Origin: Uloborus plumipes
Lineage: Eukaryota; Arthropoda; Arachnida; Araneae; Uloboridae
DNA: 64,000 nt
Reading direction: 5' to 3'
Assembly (NCBI GenBank): GCA_038373865.1
Contig: JAXGGA010002356.1
Coordinates: forward strand, 60,460 to 124,459
Shown here: positions 48,215 to 59,908 of the stretch, in pieces
Layout: each line of letters starts with the position of its first letter
How positions within the stretch are numbered: position 1 is the first letter of the stretch
Translations under genes and position numbers: made by a program
The notes under the pieces: generated by a model
Told to the model about the DNA's origin: nothing
The model's database searches: none
The model's input: only the letters and a program-made list of their open reading frames with translations

Positions 48215-49108
48215 TCAGACAAGATTTTTACCATTATCTGAATAAATACAAACACATTTACCTCGTCTCGAAAAGAACCGTTTTAGAGCTGCAATTAGTG
48301 CCGTTGAAGTTAAATCTGTGACCAATTCCAGATGAATTGCTTTAGTAGCAAAACAAATAAATATTGCAACATAAATTTTCTGATATATTCCCTTACGTTG
48401 CCCTTTGTATTTGATTAGGAAATGACCACAATAATCCAGGCCACAGTGTGAGAACGCGGGACTGGGATTAACTCTTTCTGATGGTAAATTACCTAATAAT
48501 TGCTCTGCAGCTATCGGTTTATTTTTGAAACAAACTATACACACATGCACCACTTTTCTTGCTAGGTTTCTGCCATTTATAGGCCAAAACTCCTGTCGCA
48601 CTATATGCAACAAGGTTTGCGGACCAACATGCAAATTTTTTATGTGATAATGTTCCATAATTAATTTTGTAAGTTTATGCCTAGCAGGCAAAAGTTTTGG
48701 GTGCTTTTGATTCTCGTTTAAATTAGAATTCTGCAGGCGACCTCCAACACGAATTATTTGGTCCTTATCTAAGAAGGGAAAAAGATTGCTTACCTTTGAA
48801 GTCTTTACCATCCCCTTAGATTTTAAATCCTTTAATTCGTTACTAAATTCTACCCCTTGTGCCATTCTTACTAAGGCGTTTGATGACTCATTAATCTCTT
48901 TGATGCTGATGGGGCCTTGTTGTTTGTTTCCTGGAAACCTGGTATTGTTTATAAATCTACAAATATAACTAAAAATACGACATAATTTAGAAAATTTGTT
49001 ACTTAAACTTAGAATGTTATCAAGAAATGCATTAGAGTCTGTAACAGTTAACAGTAGAAGTTCAGATGAATTTTTTAAGTTCGTTGTTATACGCGTCACT
49101 ATGTTCAA
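48215..49108 (-). pseudogene. BEL/Pao integrase, N-terminal and first catalytic part
   Basis: It continues the polyprotein after the frameshift. It holds the zinc-binding domain (HYHIKNLHVG with CIVCFKNK, an H2C2-type finger) and the first part of the DDE core: first Asp in HCGLDYCG, second Asp in YSDNG. It stops at an in-frame TGA (48217-48215) shortly after the second catalytic Asp. The next frame continues without a gap. Confidence 0.9.
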
Positions 49109-52100
49109 TTTGTAAGTCAGCTGTTGTTGTAGATTGAATGTCTGATTGTAGAAATGAAGGGCCGGAGAACCACAGAGAGTTCTTTGTCAACTCAGTTGCT
49201 GTGGCACCTCTGGAGATGACATCTGCCGGGGTTTCCTTGGACGGGACATGTCGCCAGTCATAGTTGGGACATAAGGTGTTGATGGCCTTTACACGATTCG
49301 CCACAAATGGCTTGAGTTTCTCAGGTGGAGTCTTGATCCATGCAAGTGTGATTGTGGAGTCACACCACATGTAAATGTGATTTAATGTTACGTTTAGAGT
49401 TTTCACAACCTTGCCAACTAAACGTGCTAGAAGTAATGCGGCTGTCAGTTCCAACCTTGGAATAGTTAACCTTTTCAGCGGGGAAACTCTTGATTTGCTG
49501 CACAATAGAGATATTTTAATGTCCCCTTGAGTCGGTCTTGAGCAAGTATAGATTACTGCTCCGTAAGCCTTTTCTGAGGCATCACTGAAACCGTGTAAGT
49601 CGATGGAGACGTAGTTAGGACAGAGTATACATCTAGGTATTTTGAAATTGTTGACATCAGAAAGAGTCTGAAGAAACCGTGTCCATTCCTTCAGTTCCTC
49701 TGGAGGAATAGGATCTGTCCAGTTCAACTTGAGTGTCCATAAATGTTGAAGAAAGATTTTTGCTTTTGATATTATTGGACCAAGGAGACCTAACGGATCA
49801 TAAAGTCTTGCTATGGTAGAAAGGACTTCCCGTTTTGTGTATTGTTCTTGTATCACTATGTTCACCTTGAAGGTAAAATAATCTTGATCATGCTTCCAGA
49901 ACATTCCTAACGTTTTTACCGTGTTAGGATCTATGTTGAATGTGTATTCTGGTTTGGTGTTGTCATTTAACAAGAAATCGTTGTTTGAAACCCACTTGTG
50001 CAATTCCATTCCTCCCCGTTGCAGTAGTTCAACCAGCTGCAATTGTAGTGTTCTTGCTAAATTTAAATCATGTGAACCTGACAAAATGTCATCGACATAT
50101 GTGTCATTCAGTAAAACTGGAGCTGCGTCGGGAAAATCTTTAAGTTCATCTTCTGCAAGAGCCTTCAAAGTTCTGGTAGCCAAAAATGGAGCACATGATG
50201 TACCATACGTAACAGTCTTTAATTTATAAATCTCTATTGGAGCACTTGAATTTGATTTCCATAAGATTTTTTGTAAATTTCTATCGGAACTGTTTACTAA
50301 CACTTGCCGGTACATTTTCTTAATGTCTACACAAAATGCGTATTGATGAGTACGAAAGCGAGTTGCAATCGAAAAAATATCTTCTTGTATTGTTCCACCA
50401 TTTAGCAAGATGGAGTTAAGTGCAACACCATTTCTTGGTTTTGCAGTTGCATCAAAAACCACTCGCAAAGGTGTCGAAGAACTTTCGGGTCTAAAAATAG
50501 CATGATGAGGGATAAAATATTCTTTTTCTTCACTGTCAGAGCTAAGGTCTCTTTCCATGTGATTAAGAGCATAATATTCGTTAATGAAGGCTGTATATAA
50601 ATTTGCTAATGTTTCATTTTTATCTAACTTTTTCCAAAGCGAATCTAACCTGGTTTGAGCTAATTCTCTAGAATCCACTAATTCAGAAATTCCGTTTTCC
50701 TTTTTTGGTAAAGAAATCGTATATCTACCGCTTTCATCCCTTTTAACAGTTGACACGAAGTGTTCCTCGCAAATTTGTTTTTCGAGCGTTTTAGAATTAT
50801 TTGGTTCGATATGATTTTCACCCGGAAATGATTCTAACTCAAAGAATTTTTTAACTTCCATATCTAAAGTACAATGCTCCTTTATTAAACCGCTAAAACA
50901 ACAGTTTGAAATATTTAGATTTTCGGCTACTATGTACCCGAATACTGTGTTTTGAAGTGTCAAAGAACCATCATGTGATTTAAATTTACCTTCCTTTAAT
51001 AGATCAAAAAATAATTCACAGCCAATTAGCATATGAATTTTACTCGGAATAAAAAAGGTATTATCCGCGAGATTAATTTCAGATGGGATATTCACCGTTG
51101 AAATGTCTAAGTTTTGATTTGGGGTTAGTTCTGTTATTTTTGGCAAAACAACAAATTCTAATGATCGGCGAAAATCATTTTGTTGATTGGAAATGATCGC
51201 TGACACTTTATATTTTGCGTAACATTGACGCCCTGTTATTCCGGTAATAGCGCAATCAATTTTTTTCCTTTTCAAATTCAAACTATCCGCTATTTCTGAA
51301 CTGAGAATATTCAAGCTCGACCCTGAATCCAAGATGGCTTTTATTTTTATTCTTTGATTGTACTTATTCTCAATAAAAAGATTCGCGGTGCATAATAAGT
51401 TGCTCTTATTTTTCCTATCCAACATAGCAAAAACTGAAGCGCTGCTTGTTGAATTCCCATTTCTCTCTGCTGGCGCCTCATTCGAATTATTTATTACTGC
51501 TCTCGATGACTCACCACTTGAAGGAGCCTGTCTTACTTGGTAAGGGCTTTCGCTCCGATTTATGTCTAAGTGAATCAGAGTGTTGTGCGTTCGACTGCAA
51601 AATCGGCATCGATAATTAGACTTACAAGGAAGTTTATGATTATACAAGCAGTTTTTACAAAGTTTATGATCGCTAATCAGCTGAATGCGCTCGTTAACGC
51701 TCATTGATAGAAAGGCTGGGCATTTAAAAATAGGGTGGCATATGGTTTTACACAAAATGCAATTAAGTCTTGTAGGAGGATTTTTGTTCTGATTTACTAC
51801 AAATGTATTCGATTTATTTTGATTTTGAGACCGCGGTTTCGGTTTAGTTATTTGCTCTAGTATTACTGACCTCAACTGCAAAAAGCTTAATAAATCTGTC
51901 AGTTTAGGAATCTCCCTTGCCGATAAGGATAATTCATAGCTCTTACGCGTTTCAGAATCAATCTTTTCTAAAATTATATTAACAAAAACCGCGCTTGTTA
52001 AATCGTTACACTCTAGTTTTAAGACCTTTAATGCTCTCAAACTTTTGTTTACGACATCAGTTATATGCCTTAATCCCTTAGCTGTTTCTGTTTGCAATTT

Positions 52101-52757
52101 TTCCAGCTTTAAAATTGATTGGATATGAATGTCAATGACTGCTCGTATGTTTAAGTACCTTTCTTCTAAGGCTTCAAACAATGAAGTAAAAGTGTCATCA
52201 CTGCATTCAATATGTTTTGCTTCTCCTCGTAATGATGCCTTTAAATAATACAGCTTTTGTTCGTCTGAAAGACCTTTGTTTTCAGTTATCAAATTATTGA
52301 ATTGCAATTTAAAATTAGAAAAATCTTCAATTTTGCCAGCGAATATTGGTAGTGGGATTTCTGGCAATTTTGTTGACATAGTTATGCAATTTTCAATTTT
52401 ATTTTCACTTTTGCTCGTTTGAGCTTGGTATTTGGGTTTGAATTTAGAGAGTAAGTATTGTACGCTTACCTCTAGAGCATTTCTCTGCTCTTCCATTGCC
52501 GTCATATTTTCATCGCTTATTTTTGCACCTTCTTCGGTATCTTCCTCGCACTGGAGATATTCCGTCCATAAACTGTTGATTTCACCTTTCATTTCTTCCA
52601 GAACCGAGAGTTTTTGTTTCGCACCAAGTCTTCTCTTTTCTATTTCTTCTTCGGTCTTTGGATCTGCTGATTCAACAAATTTCGAGATGTTTGTTAACTT
52701 CGCTTGCAGTCTTCCTCTCGCTCTGTTGAGCTCTTTTAAAGTTTTTGATTTATCCAT
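49062..52757 (-). pseudogene. BEL/Pao gag, protease, reverse transcriptase and RNase H
   Basis: The first true ATG is at 52757; the frame is open 12 codons further up but only from GTG. Counting from that Met, the domains run in order. Residues to about 110 are charged and coiled-coil-like. A DUF1759-type gag core has PLPIFAGKIEDF and ASLRGEAKHIE. Zinc-knuckle cysteines start near residue 333 (CILCKTICH, then CRFCSRTHNTLIH). An A17-type aspartic protease has the active site DSGS at 477-480. Reverse transcriptase has VFDATAKP, FCVDIKKMYRQV and the catalytic YVDD box at 887-890. RNase H starts GFSDASEKAYG (Asp near 1059) with IPRLELTAA and MWCDSTITLAWI. The frame ends in LKKFI at 49062, where the integrase part continues in a different frame, so a 1-bp type shift lies near 49062-49108. 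The region is otherwise intact. Confidence 0.92.
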
Positions 52758-52822
52758 ACTGGCTGATATCGGCTCCTGGCTCGCCAGGACCACTTATGGT
52801 ATGTTGATGGATTGATTGGTGG

Positions 52823-53038
52823 TGGTATTTCTACCTTATGATGATGATTACCCTTTCTTGGGTGTTGATAAATAATCGACGGACCATTGAATAATTTTAA
52901 GTTATTTATTTATGATACTGATGACACCGCTGATAGTGGGTGTTCATCTGACAACGTTCCTGTACGAAGTGAGTTGATTTTACAGTTGGCCGCTAGGCGG
53001 CGTTGTAACGCATCTGGAATACGTCAGTGGTCTGAACA
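52823..53038 (-). repeat. 5' LTR of the BEL element
   Basis: Partner of 47116-47331, with 215 of 216 positions identical. Read on the - strand it holds the promoter side of the element. No obvious TATA box was pinned down. Confidence 0.95.
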
Positions 53039-53231
53039 ACAGTGATGATGATAAAACTTTACTGCACCTGAGTACTGGGTGTAAAACTATTGAAACTGTT
53101 TGTACCTACCATGCAAAAAAATTTCTTGCCAAGTTTTGCCACCTTTATGGAACTTCTTGCTGGTAGGTACAAACAGTTTCAATAGTTTTACACCTAGTTC
53201 TCAGGTGCAGTAAAGTTTTATCATCATCACT
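53039..53231. repeat. Inverted repeat (arms about 71 bp) abutting the BEL LTR
   Basis: Arm ACAGTGATGATGATAAAACT...TGTACCTACCA (53039-53111) matches the reverse complement of GGTAGGTACAAACAGTTTCA...ATCATCATCACTGT (53161-53232), with small differences around 53073-53082. The loop is about 50 bases. The BEL 5' LTR ends exactly at the outer end of the left arm, so the insertion sits at or inside a hairpin. Confidence 0.85.
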
Positions 53232-55445
53232 GTACTTAGAAATACTATTTACAGTAGACTGCTTACTGTAACTTAAAATATCACAATCATCATTCTCAAA
53301 AACTCTTATGGAGCATTTAGGGTTATCCATAACTTATTCACAGTTTACATGCAGAAAGACAAATTTAAATTTATATTTAAGGATTCTAAAGAATTTCTTC
53401 TTTTACCTTTAACAAAACATTCTGTGAATGTGAATGAACTTGAAATGAAGAGAAATCACATCAGCTTCACAAGATTTTACAGCAGAAACACTAGCTCCAC
53501 ATCCTACTTCTTTCAGAATTTGAAAGACAACTAAGATACACATGTGAGAGCAAGTCAGAACAAGGATGACCACATGGTATGAACAAACCTGGACAAGTTG
53601 AGAAATGCTCAGTCCTGTTGTAGGTAGCAATCAGATGTTTAAAAATCAGACAAGTTTAGTGGTATTCTATATTCCCAGGTGTTAAAAATATTAAATTATC
53701 TTATTAAACTTTAAATATCTTTCTTCATTGCTCTTCTTAGTCTTTTTTTAGCATTTAAGGCAAAGAATAAGGTATATAATTACATTTAAATAAAAAAAAA
53801 ATTGAAAAAAATGAAAATAATCGTGTTGTTTTTGTGCAAGTTTTTGAAAGTTCAGTCCCTTATATCTGCCAAACGCCTTTGAATAACAAAGCAACTTTTA
53901 TTTTATTAGAAAGCTGGTAAAAAGTACTTAAAATACCACATATAAAATTTTTTTTATCTTGCCCCCCCCCCCCCCACATGCATTTTTTTAGCGTTGAAAA
54001 TTGGATTTTTAAAAAAATTTACAACTTTGGGGGGGGCATATCTCATAAAGGGGGTGGAATAACAAGCCAATTTTTTTTATACAGTAAGTAACCATGACTA
54101 TGAATATATGATGAAAAAGTCGGCTTGTTACTTTGAACCCTTCATGGGTTTTTTAATGTTCGAAAGTAGTAAAAAATGTCATTTTCGTCGTGAACTTTGA
54201 CCTTGAAAAAATAAGTATTTTTTTTTAATCTGAAATTTACTAATAGCATATATAAAAAGATCTTTTTCTTAGCTTTCCAATGAGCTATAGTTGAGCTCAA
54301 AATCTTTGATAGAAAAAAAGTTATAGTTCATAAGGCAAAGCATCAAAACGCCCAATTTTCGCTATTGCCAACAACAAAAAGGGCATATATATCAAAGGGT
54401 AAATTTTTTAAAAATAAAATGAATACTATTTTGAGCTCTGGGAAGTAAAAGGAATACACATGCAAATTTTCATAAAAATCAAAAATGGTGATGCAACAAC
54501 TTTTTTGAAAATTTGTTGATTTAAAATGGAATGACCCTATACTGCGACCTCTTGCTTCAGGGTTGCAAGGTACGCTTTTGCAATGGAAAAAAATGAGTTT
54601 TCGGATGCAAAGATATGCGACAAAGTAAAAGACCCGTTTACAATGTATGCAATTTTTAGCATTTCATACGTTATTAGTGTCATTTTTACCATTTCTTGCA
54701 ATTAATCACTAATTATAGTATTAAATAAGGTAGTAAATTCTTGAACAATATAACTCATTTTGAAATTAGTATGTGTGACAGGTACGATTGTGATTTATTT
54801 ACAAAAAGCCTCGACTATGAGGGGAAAAAAAAGTTCGTTCCAATTTAGTATTATGCGCCCTGACTTTTTATACAGAACTATTATTTATTTTCGGTTTTAT
54901 TTTTCTGCTTGACATAATTGTACATTTTTTTAAAAAAATTCCCCAGAACTTGGACCAGACAATTCGAGATTAAAAATACAACTGCATTTCTCGGAAATGG
55001 TATCGTTCGTGGTTTGAGTTAACGCTGTTTTTTGAAGGGAATGACAACTTAGCAAGAACGATTCGTTCGAAAAAGGGTTGACGCGAGGAGTTAAGCAGAG
55101 TGGTCGTCCCGGGAAAAATGGAGTTGAAAGACCTCAGCTCTCTTACTCTCTGTTTACTACACAGCACGTGCAGAGAGTGGGACAGGGTTGTCTCTTTCGG
55201 TAGTATATCGCCCAGTTTTTTTCTCTTTCTCTCACTCTGTCCGCATTGTAGAAGAAGTGCACGAATGGGAGGATTCAGAGTAACAAGTTATTTTATTTTG
55301 GCTTTTTTTTTCCTTAGCTGCTCTAAGTTATCAGAGTAGAATTTCCTTACATAAGCCTGGCAGGCATCTCGAAATTGAACGCTTCTCCAGAATCAGAGCC
55401 TGAGGGACTTCGGCATTTCTGTAGTCGATTGCATGGTATCTAATC

Positions 55446-55607
55446 CAGTGGCGGATTTACCTTGTCACAAGTGCGAGGGGCCCCCATGACATAGAGGGGC
55501 CCCAAAGAGGATCCAAAAAGCACTAAAAATATTTTATGTCGTTCTGTTGAGCTCCAAGGGCCCCCAAAAATGAATTTCGACGGGCCCCAAAGCCTGTAAA
55601 TCCGCAC
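55446..55607. mobile_element. hAT-type MITE relative in left arm
   Basis: CAGTGGCGGATTTACC at one end and GTAAATCCGCACT at the other, with GGGCCCC blocks between. Related to the element at 34004-34157. Its right terminus is imperfect, so it is an old copy that predates the palindrome. Confidence 0.65.
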
Positions 55608-55839
55608 TTATCTTATCTTGAATGAAAGGGCCGCCTGGTATTGGCAACACTAGCTCTGACTCCATGGGGCTATGGAGGGCTCGGGGCCCTTAATGATTTG
55701 GGTGGATGTCATTTTTTCGGGAGACTCCCTAAAAAGTGATTTAGGGAGTGTGTCATTGTGTGGGGTCAACTTGTGTAGGGTCATTTTTAGAGAGCACTCA
55801 GTACTATGTACACCACTATTACAAACCTAGGTAGATAGA

Positions 55840-56236
55840 TGATCTATGATCACCTCACGATAGAGACTATAATTGCGCCTCTATAGGATGATCATCTCAC
55901 GAAAGAGGCTATAATTGCGACTCTATGGGATGATCATTGATCATCTCACGAAAGAGACTAGAATTGTGACTGTATGGGATGATCATCTCACGAAAGAGGC
56001 TATAATTGCGACTCTATGGGATGATCATTGATCATCTCACGAAAGAGGCTATGATTACGACTCTATAGGATGATCATCTCACGAAAGAGGCTATGATTGT
56101 GATTCTATGGGTGATCATCTCAAGAAAGATGCTATAATTGCGACTCTATGGGATTATCATCTTACGAAAAAGGCTATAATTGTGACTGTGTGGGATGATC
56201 ATCTCACGAAAGAGGCTATAAGTGTGACTCTATAGG
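55840..56236. repeat. 42-bp minisatellite, nine units, in left arm
   Basis: Unit GATGATCATCTCACGAAAGA plus GGCTATAATTGCGACTCTATGG, 42 bp. Some units carry an extra GATGATCATT. The internal palindrome ATGATCAT is in almost every unit. Confidence 0.92.
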
Positions 56237-56299
56237 AAGATTTCCCTAAAGAAAGCTATAGTTTAATCAAATTCTATACTGTAAACGCTGGCTACTTTA

Positions 56300-56500
56300 T
56301 CCCTATGGTCCGTCTTTGACCAAAACTTTTTTTAAAAATACAACTCTCTGCTAACCTTCATATAGTAGTTTTTAAAAAAATTTCGACAGTACTGCGTATT
56401 TGGGGCTGCTCTCCATCGGCTACTGTCGAAATTAATTTAAAAGCTATGATCTGAAGGTTAGCTCAGAGCGATATATCTTTTAAAAAAATTTGGCAAAAAA
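56300..56500. repeat. Internal hairpin in left arm
   Basis: CTCTGCTAACCTTCA...TTTCGACAGTA pairs with TACTGTCGAAA...CTGAAGGTTAGCTCAGAG around a short loop containing GGGGCTGC. Mirrored in the right arm at about 60860-61055. Confidence 0.7.
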
Positions 56501-57455
56501 CGGACCCTTGTAGTTGCCCGATTTTACGATAACTGTTTTTATGAAAATATGGAATGATATTGTTCAGATACTAAAAGCATTTACAGTAAACTCCCGATTA
56601 TTTGAAGATCTAATGCAGTGAGCAGTGACAAATTGCTATATGTTTTCTTTTCGGACCTTAGTTGAGCAGCAACTCCTCTGACTGCTGCATTATTAATTGA
56701 TTGCCAAGATCCTATCAATGCGAAAAACCTTAGTTCAGACGGGCGGTTTCTTTTTACGATTGGCAGTCTGACAACGGTCCGCATTCACCAGCCTTTGCTC
56801 CTCCGGCACTGGCAGTACATGGCGCCATCTGTTTAATTGCCTGATAATCAATGTGGTGTACGCATGTGTCTCAACGGTGGAATTAGATCCGGGTTCCAGC
56901 CTGATGACAACCCATTACTTTATTCACTGAGCCGAAAGGACTTTAAGGCTCTGAGGCAAAGTTGTTTTGTGTGTTCTCGGACGTACGCCGCACACTTCAC
57001 ACTGTCGTGATTCTTCATTATGAAAAACATAATTTTAATTCAAGATGTCAAAAATAAAATTTTATTATTATTATTTTTTAAATGTTTTCTTCCTTTTTTT
57101 TTTTTACCGGCGATGATTTACTGAATGTAAAAAAAAAGTATTCATTTTAACTTAGCCCAGCTTGCACACATTTTAAAATCAGCCACGAAGCATATCTCAC
57201 TCACGTCGAAAGCCTTTTTAAATATTTAAAAGAACAGGATGATACATCGTTTTGTGACAAGATGCTGTTGAAAAAACTTCCACCACAAATTGAGAAAAAA
57301 AAAAAAAAAAAAGAGTTTAAAAATAAAAAAAACCAAAACTAACCCTTTTTTTAGTAAAAATTTTTAAGGTATGTGCTAATATTATGGTTATTATTTGAAA
57401 TGTATAAGTGTTGTTGCTCGTTTTTACTTTTTATATACGTGTGAAGGGTTTTGAT

Positions 57456-57605
57456 CAGTGTTGAAAAATTGCATTACTTTTGTAGCGAACTACAACTGCT
57501 TTGTTATAAAAGTAGTTAATTACAACTACAGCTACTTTTTTTTTAAATGTAGGAACTACAAACTACTTTTAAAATGTAGTCGCTACTTCGCTACTTTTTT
57601 AAAAT
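57456..57605. mobile_element. hAT-type end fragment rich in GTAGC words, left arm
   Basis: Starts CAGTGTTGAAAAATTGCATT and continues with TTTGTAGCGAACTACAACTG and GTAGTCGCTACTTCGCTAC, as in the complete element at 43696-44279. Only one terminus is present in this arm. The mirrored copy ends at 59908. Confidence 0.6.
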
Positions 57606-58096
57606 AAATAAATAACAAGAAGTTCTGTCAAGAACTAAACGAGCCTACTTTCCCGTACATCGACATCGGCATTCTAGCATCTGATCATTATTCTCTTGAT
57701 TATCTGAGACTGAATATTATGTCAAACATACCTTTTTAGCACTGAAAGCTAAATTCTAAAAGCAAAATATATCCCTCTAATCAGATGAAATAGACTTATA
57801 AAAAGTAAATAAATGAATAAATAAATTTTTGTCGCACCTTTTAAAGAATGTAACTGTAACAGTTCTTCCGTAGAAAAATTCCTCAATTGTTTAAAAAAAA
57901 AAAATTCAAAGTACAAAGTACATCAAAACACATTTTATCAAAGAAAGAAAAAAAAAAAAGAAAAAAAAAAAGTCCGTTGATAAAATGTCTCGAATTTCAC
58001 TTTTAATCCGTTGCGAGTTGTTAAATATAAATAAAGAATAAAATGCCCTCGTGAAAGAAACATTTTTGTTACAAAAAAAATCGTCTGCCAATAATA

Positions 58097-58136
<40 letters not shown>

Positions 58137-58182
58137 AAATGAAACAAATGAATAAATAAACAAAAAATAGTCTGCACAGTCA

Positions 58183-59199
58183 ATCTTTTTTTTTCTGAGC
58201 CCGCATTTCCGCCATGTTTGCGGAGTCGGAATCAGAGTCCTCACAGAAGATTATTCAGAAAAGTACTTTACGAATATTATTTATCAAAACCATTTTTCTC
58301 CACCATAAGTCTCCGCCCCCCGCTCACCCCTGAACCGTTTTAGTTCATGTTTTCCGATGATATTGCATTGTGTTTGGACCCTTTGCCCCCCCCCCCCCTG
58401 AAAAAACTTGAAATGACGTCCCTGCTCTTAAGCCTACAAACTCGGAAAACTTCCGAGGGTGGTCTTCCGAATCACTCCTCCTCTTAACATCACAAAAGAT
58501 CGTCTAAAATTTCGTTTTAGAACTTATTTTGAAAACACTCCGGAGGATATACCCCGAGCTCCCTCTTCCTAACATAATCCGAGTCAACTTTGACTTCCTA
58601 ATTTAATCATTTTTAGCCTACTTTCCCATTAAAAATAAAAGAAAGACGAAAAAAGTATTAAAAGTAGCTTAATGCATCTAAAAAATATCGCCAAGTCCAA
58701 AAAATATCGCCAAGTTAAAAAATATCGCCAAGTCCAAAAAATATCGCCAAGTTAAAAAAATAAAAAGGTAAAATGAATATCGAAAAATTAAAAATTTGAA
58801 AGTAGGGTATTGAGATGGGGAATTTGTGTGTCGGTCGTCGTCGGTCGGTCGGTCTGTCTGTCCCCCCCCTAATAACTTTTGAATGAACATTCCGATTTGG
58901 ACAAACTTTTTTTTGTTGGAAAGATCTCGGCGAGTACAGCTCATTCCCATATTTGATTTTTTGATTTGAACAATTTTTGGTTCAACTTTGAGCCGTTCAA
59001 ACAACCGGTCCCGCGATACTAACTTTTTAATGAACAGTCCGATTTGAACAAACTTTTTTTTGTTGGAAAGAACTTTTCAATGATACTTCATTTCCGTATT
59101 TACATTTCCGATTTGAACAATTTTTCGTTCAACATTGAACCGCTCAAGCAAGCTGTCACCCCTAATAACTTTTGAGTAAACAGTCCGAAAAAAAATGAC
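58183..59199. repeat. Spacer of the giant inverted repeat
   Basis: About 1 kb, not mirrored. It contains a 19-bp minisatellite, (TCGG)n/(TCTG)n short repeats near 58830-58862, and about two and a bit copies of a ~146-bp unit. In each copy TAATAACTTTTGAAT-like sequence is followed by CCGATTTGGACAAAC, TTTGTTGGAAAGA and TTCAAC near TTGA (starts about 58870, 59015, 59162). No gene. Confidence 0.8.
58679..58760. repeat. 19-bp minisatellite, four units
   Basis: AAAAAATATCGCCAAGTCC alternates with AAAAAATATCGCCAAGTTA-type units four times. Confidence 0.9.
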
Positions 59200-59754
59200 T
59201 GACTGTGCAGACGATTTTTTGTTTATTTATTCATTTGTTTTATTGAATTTATTATTATTATTATTATTATTTTTGGCAGACGATTTTTTTTGTAACAAAA
59301 ATGTTTCATTCACGAGGGCATTTTATTCTTTATTTATATTTAACAACTGGCAACGGATTAAAAGTGAAATTCGAGACATTTTATCAACGGACGATTTTTT
59401 TTTTTCTTTTTTTTTTCTTTCTTTGATAAAATGTGTTTTGATGTACTTTGTACTTTTAATTTTTTTTTTGAAAACAATTGAGGAATTTTTCTACGGAAGA
59501 ACTGTAACAGTTACATTCTTTAAAAGGTGAGACAAAGCTTTATTTATTCATTTATTTACTTTTTATGTGTCTATTTCATCTGATGAGAGGGGTATATTTT
59601 GCTTTTAGAAATCAGCTTCAAGTGCTAAAAAGGTATGTTTGACATAATTTTTAGTCTTAGATAATCAAGAGAATAATGATCAGATGCTAGAATGCCGATG
59701 TCGATGTACGGGAAAGTAGGCTCGTTTAGTTCTTGACAGAACTTCTTGTTATTT

Positions 59755-59908
59755 ATTTATTTTAAAAAAGTAGCGAAGTAGCGACTACATTTTAAAAGTA
59801 GTTTGTAGTTCCTACATTTAAAAAAAAAGTAGCTGTAGTTGTAATTAACTACTTTTATAACAAAGCAGTTGTAGTTCGCTACAAAAGTAATGCAATTTTT
59901 CAACACTG
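59755..59908. mobile_element. hAT-type end fragment rich in GTAGC words, right arm
   Basis: Mirror image of 57456-57605, ending AATTTTTCAACACTG. As the two fragments face each other across the spacer, they look superficially like two termini of one element about 2.45 kb long. Confidence 0.6.

Larger units (their letters stand above)
47116..53038 (-). mobile_element. BEL/Pao LTR retrotransposon, full length but coding-disabled
   Basis: About 5.9 kb. LTRs bound a gag-protease-RT-RNase H-integrase region in the order typical of the BEL/Pao superfamily. On the - strand the 5' LTR is 53038-52823. TGGTCCTGGCGAGCC follows about 30 bp later (possible primer-binding site), coding begins at 52757, and a purine-rich GCCGGGAGTA tract (about 47341-47332) precedes the 3' LTR. 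No clean target duplication was found: left flank ends GAGTGA, right flank starts ACAGTGA. The coding region has one frameshift and one in-frame stop. Confidence 0.93.
53348..58182 (+). repeat. Left arm of giant inverted repeat (about 4.8 kb)
   Basis: It is the reverse complement of 59200-64000. Checkpoints: 53349-53534 pairs with 63814-63999, 54970-55167 with 62188-62385, 56581-56784 with about 60572-60772, and GACTGTGCAGAC at the inner edge (58171-58182) with 59200-59212. Differences are sparse substitutions (for example near 55192 and 55250), single-base indels (near 55640) and microsatellite length changes. No protein domain is recognised in the frames, which occur in both arms by symmetry. 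The outer limit lies beyond the window on the right, so the left limit may also lie further left than 53348. Confidence 0.93.

Noticed and set aside
54970..55339. Mirror frames of 65-82 codons in the palindrome arms as a conserved gene pair
   Set aside because: Their conservation is explained by the arms being copies. The frames overlap antisense to each other and show no domain.
56581..56784. 67-codon frame repeated in the other arm (60572-60772) as a transposase piece
   Set aside because: The end ACAGTAAACTCCCGATTATT beside it resembles a pogo terminus, but the peptide has no transposase motif and the opposite terminus is missing, so I did not call an element.
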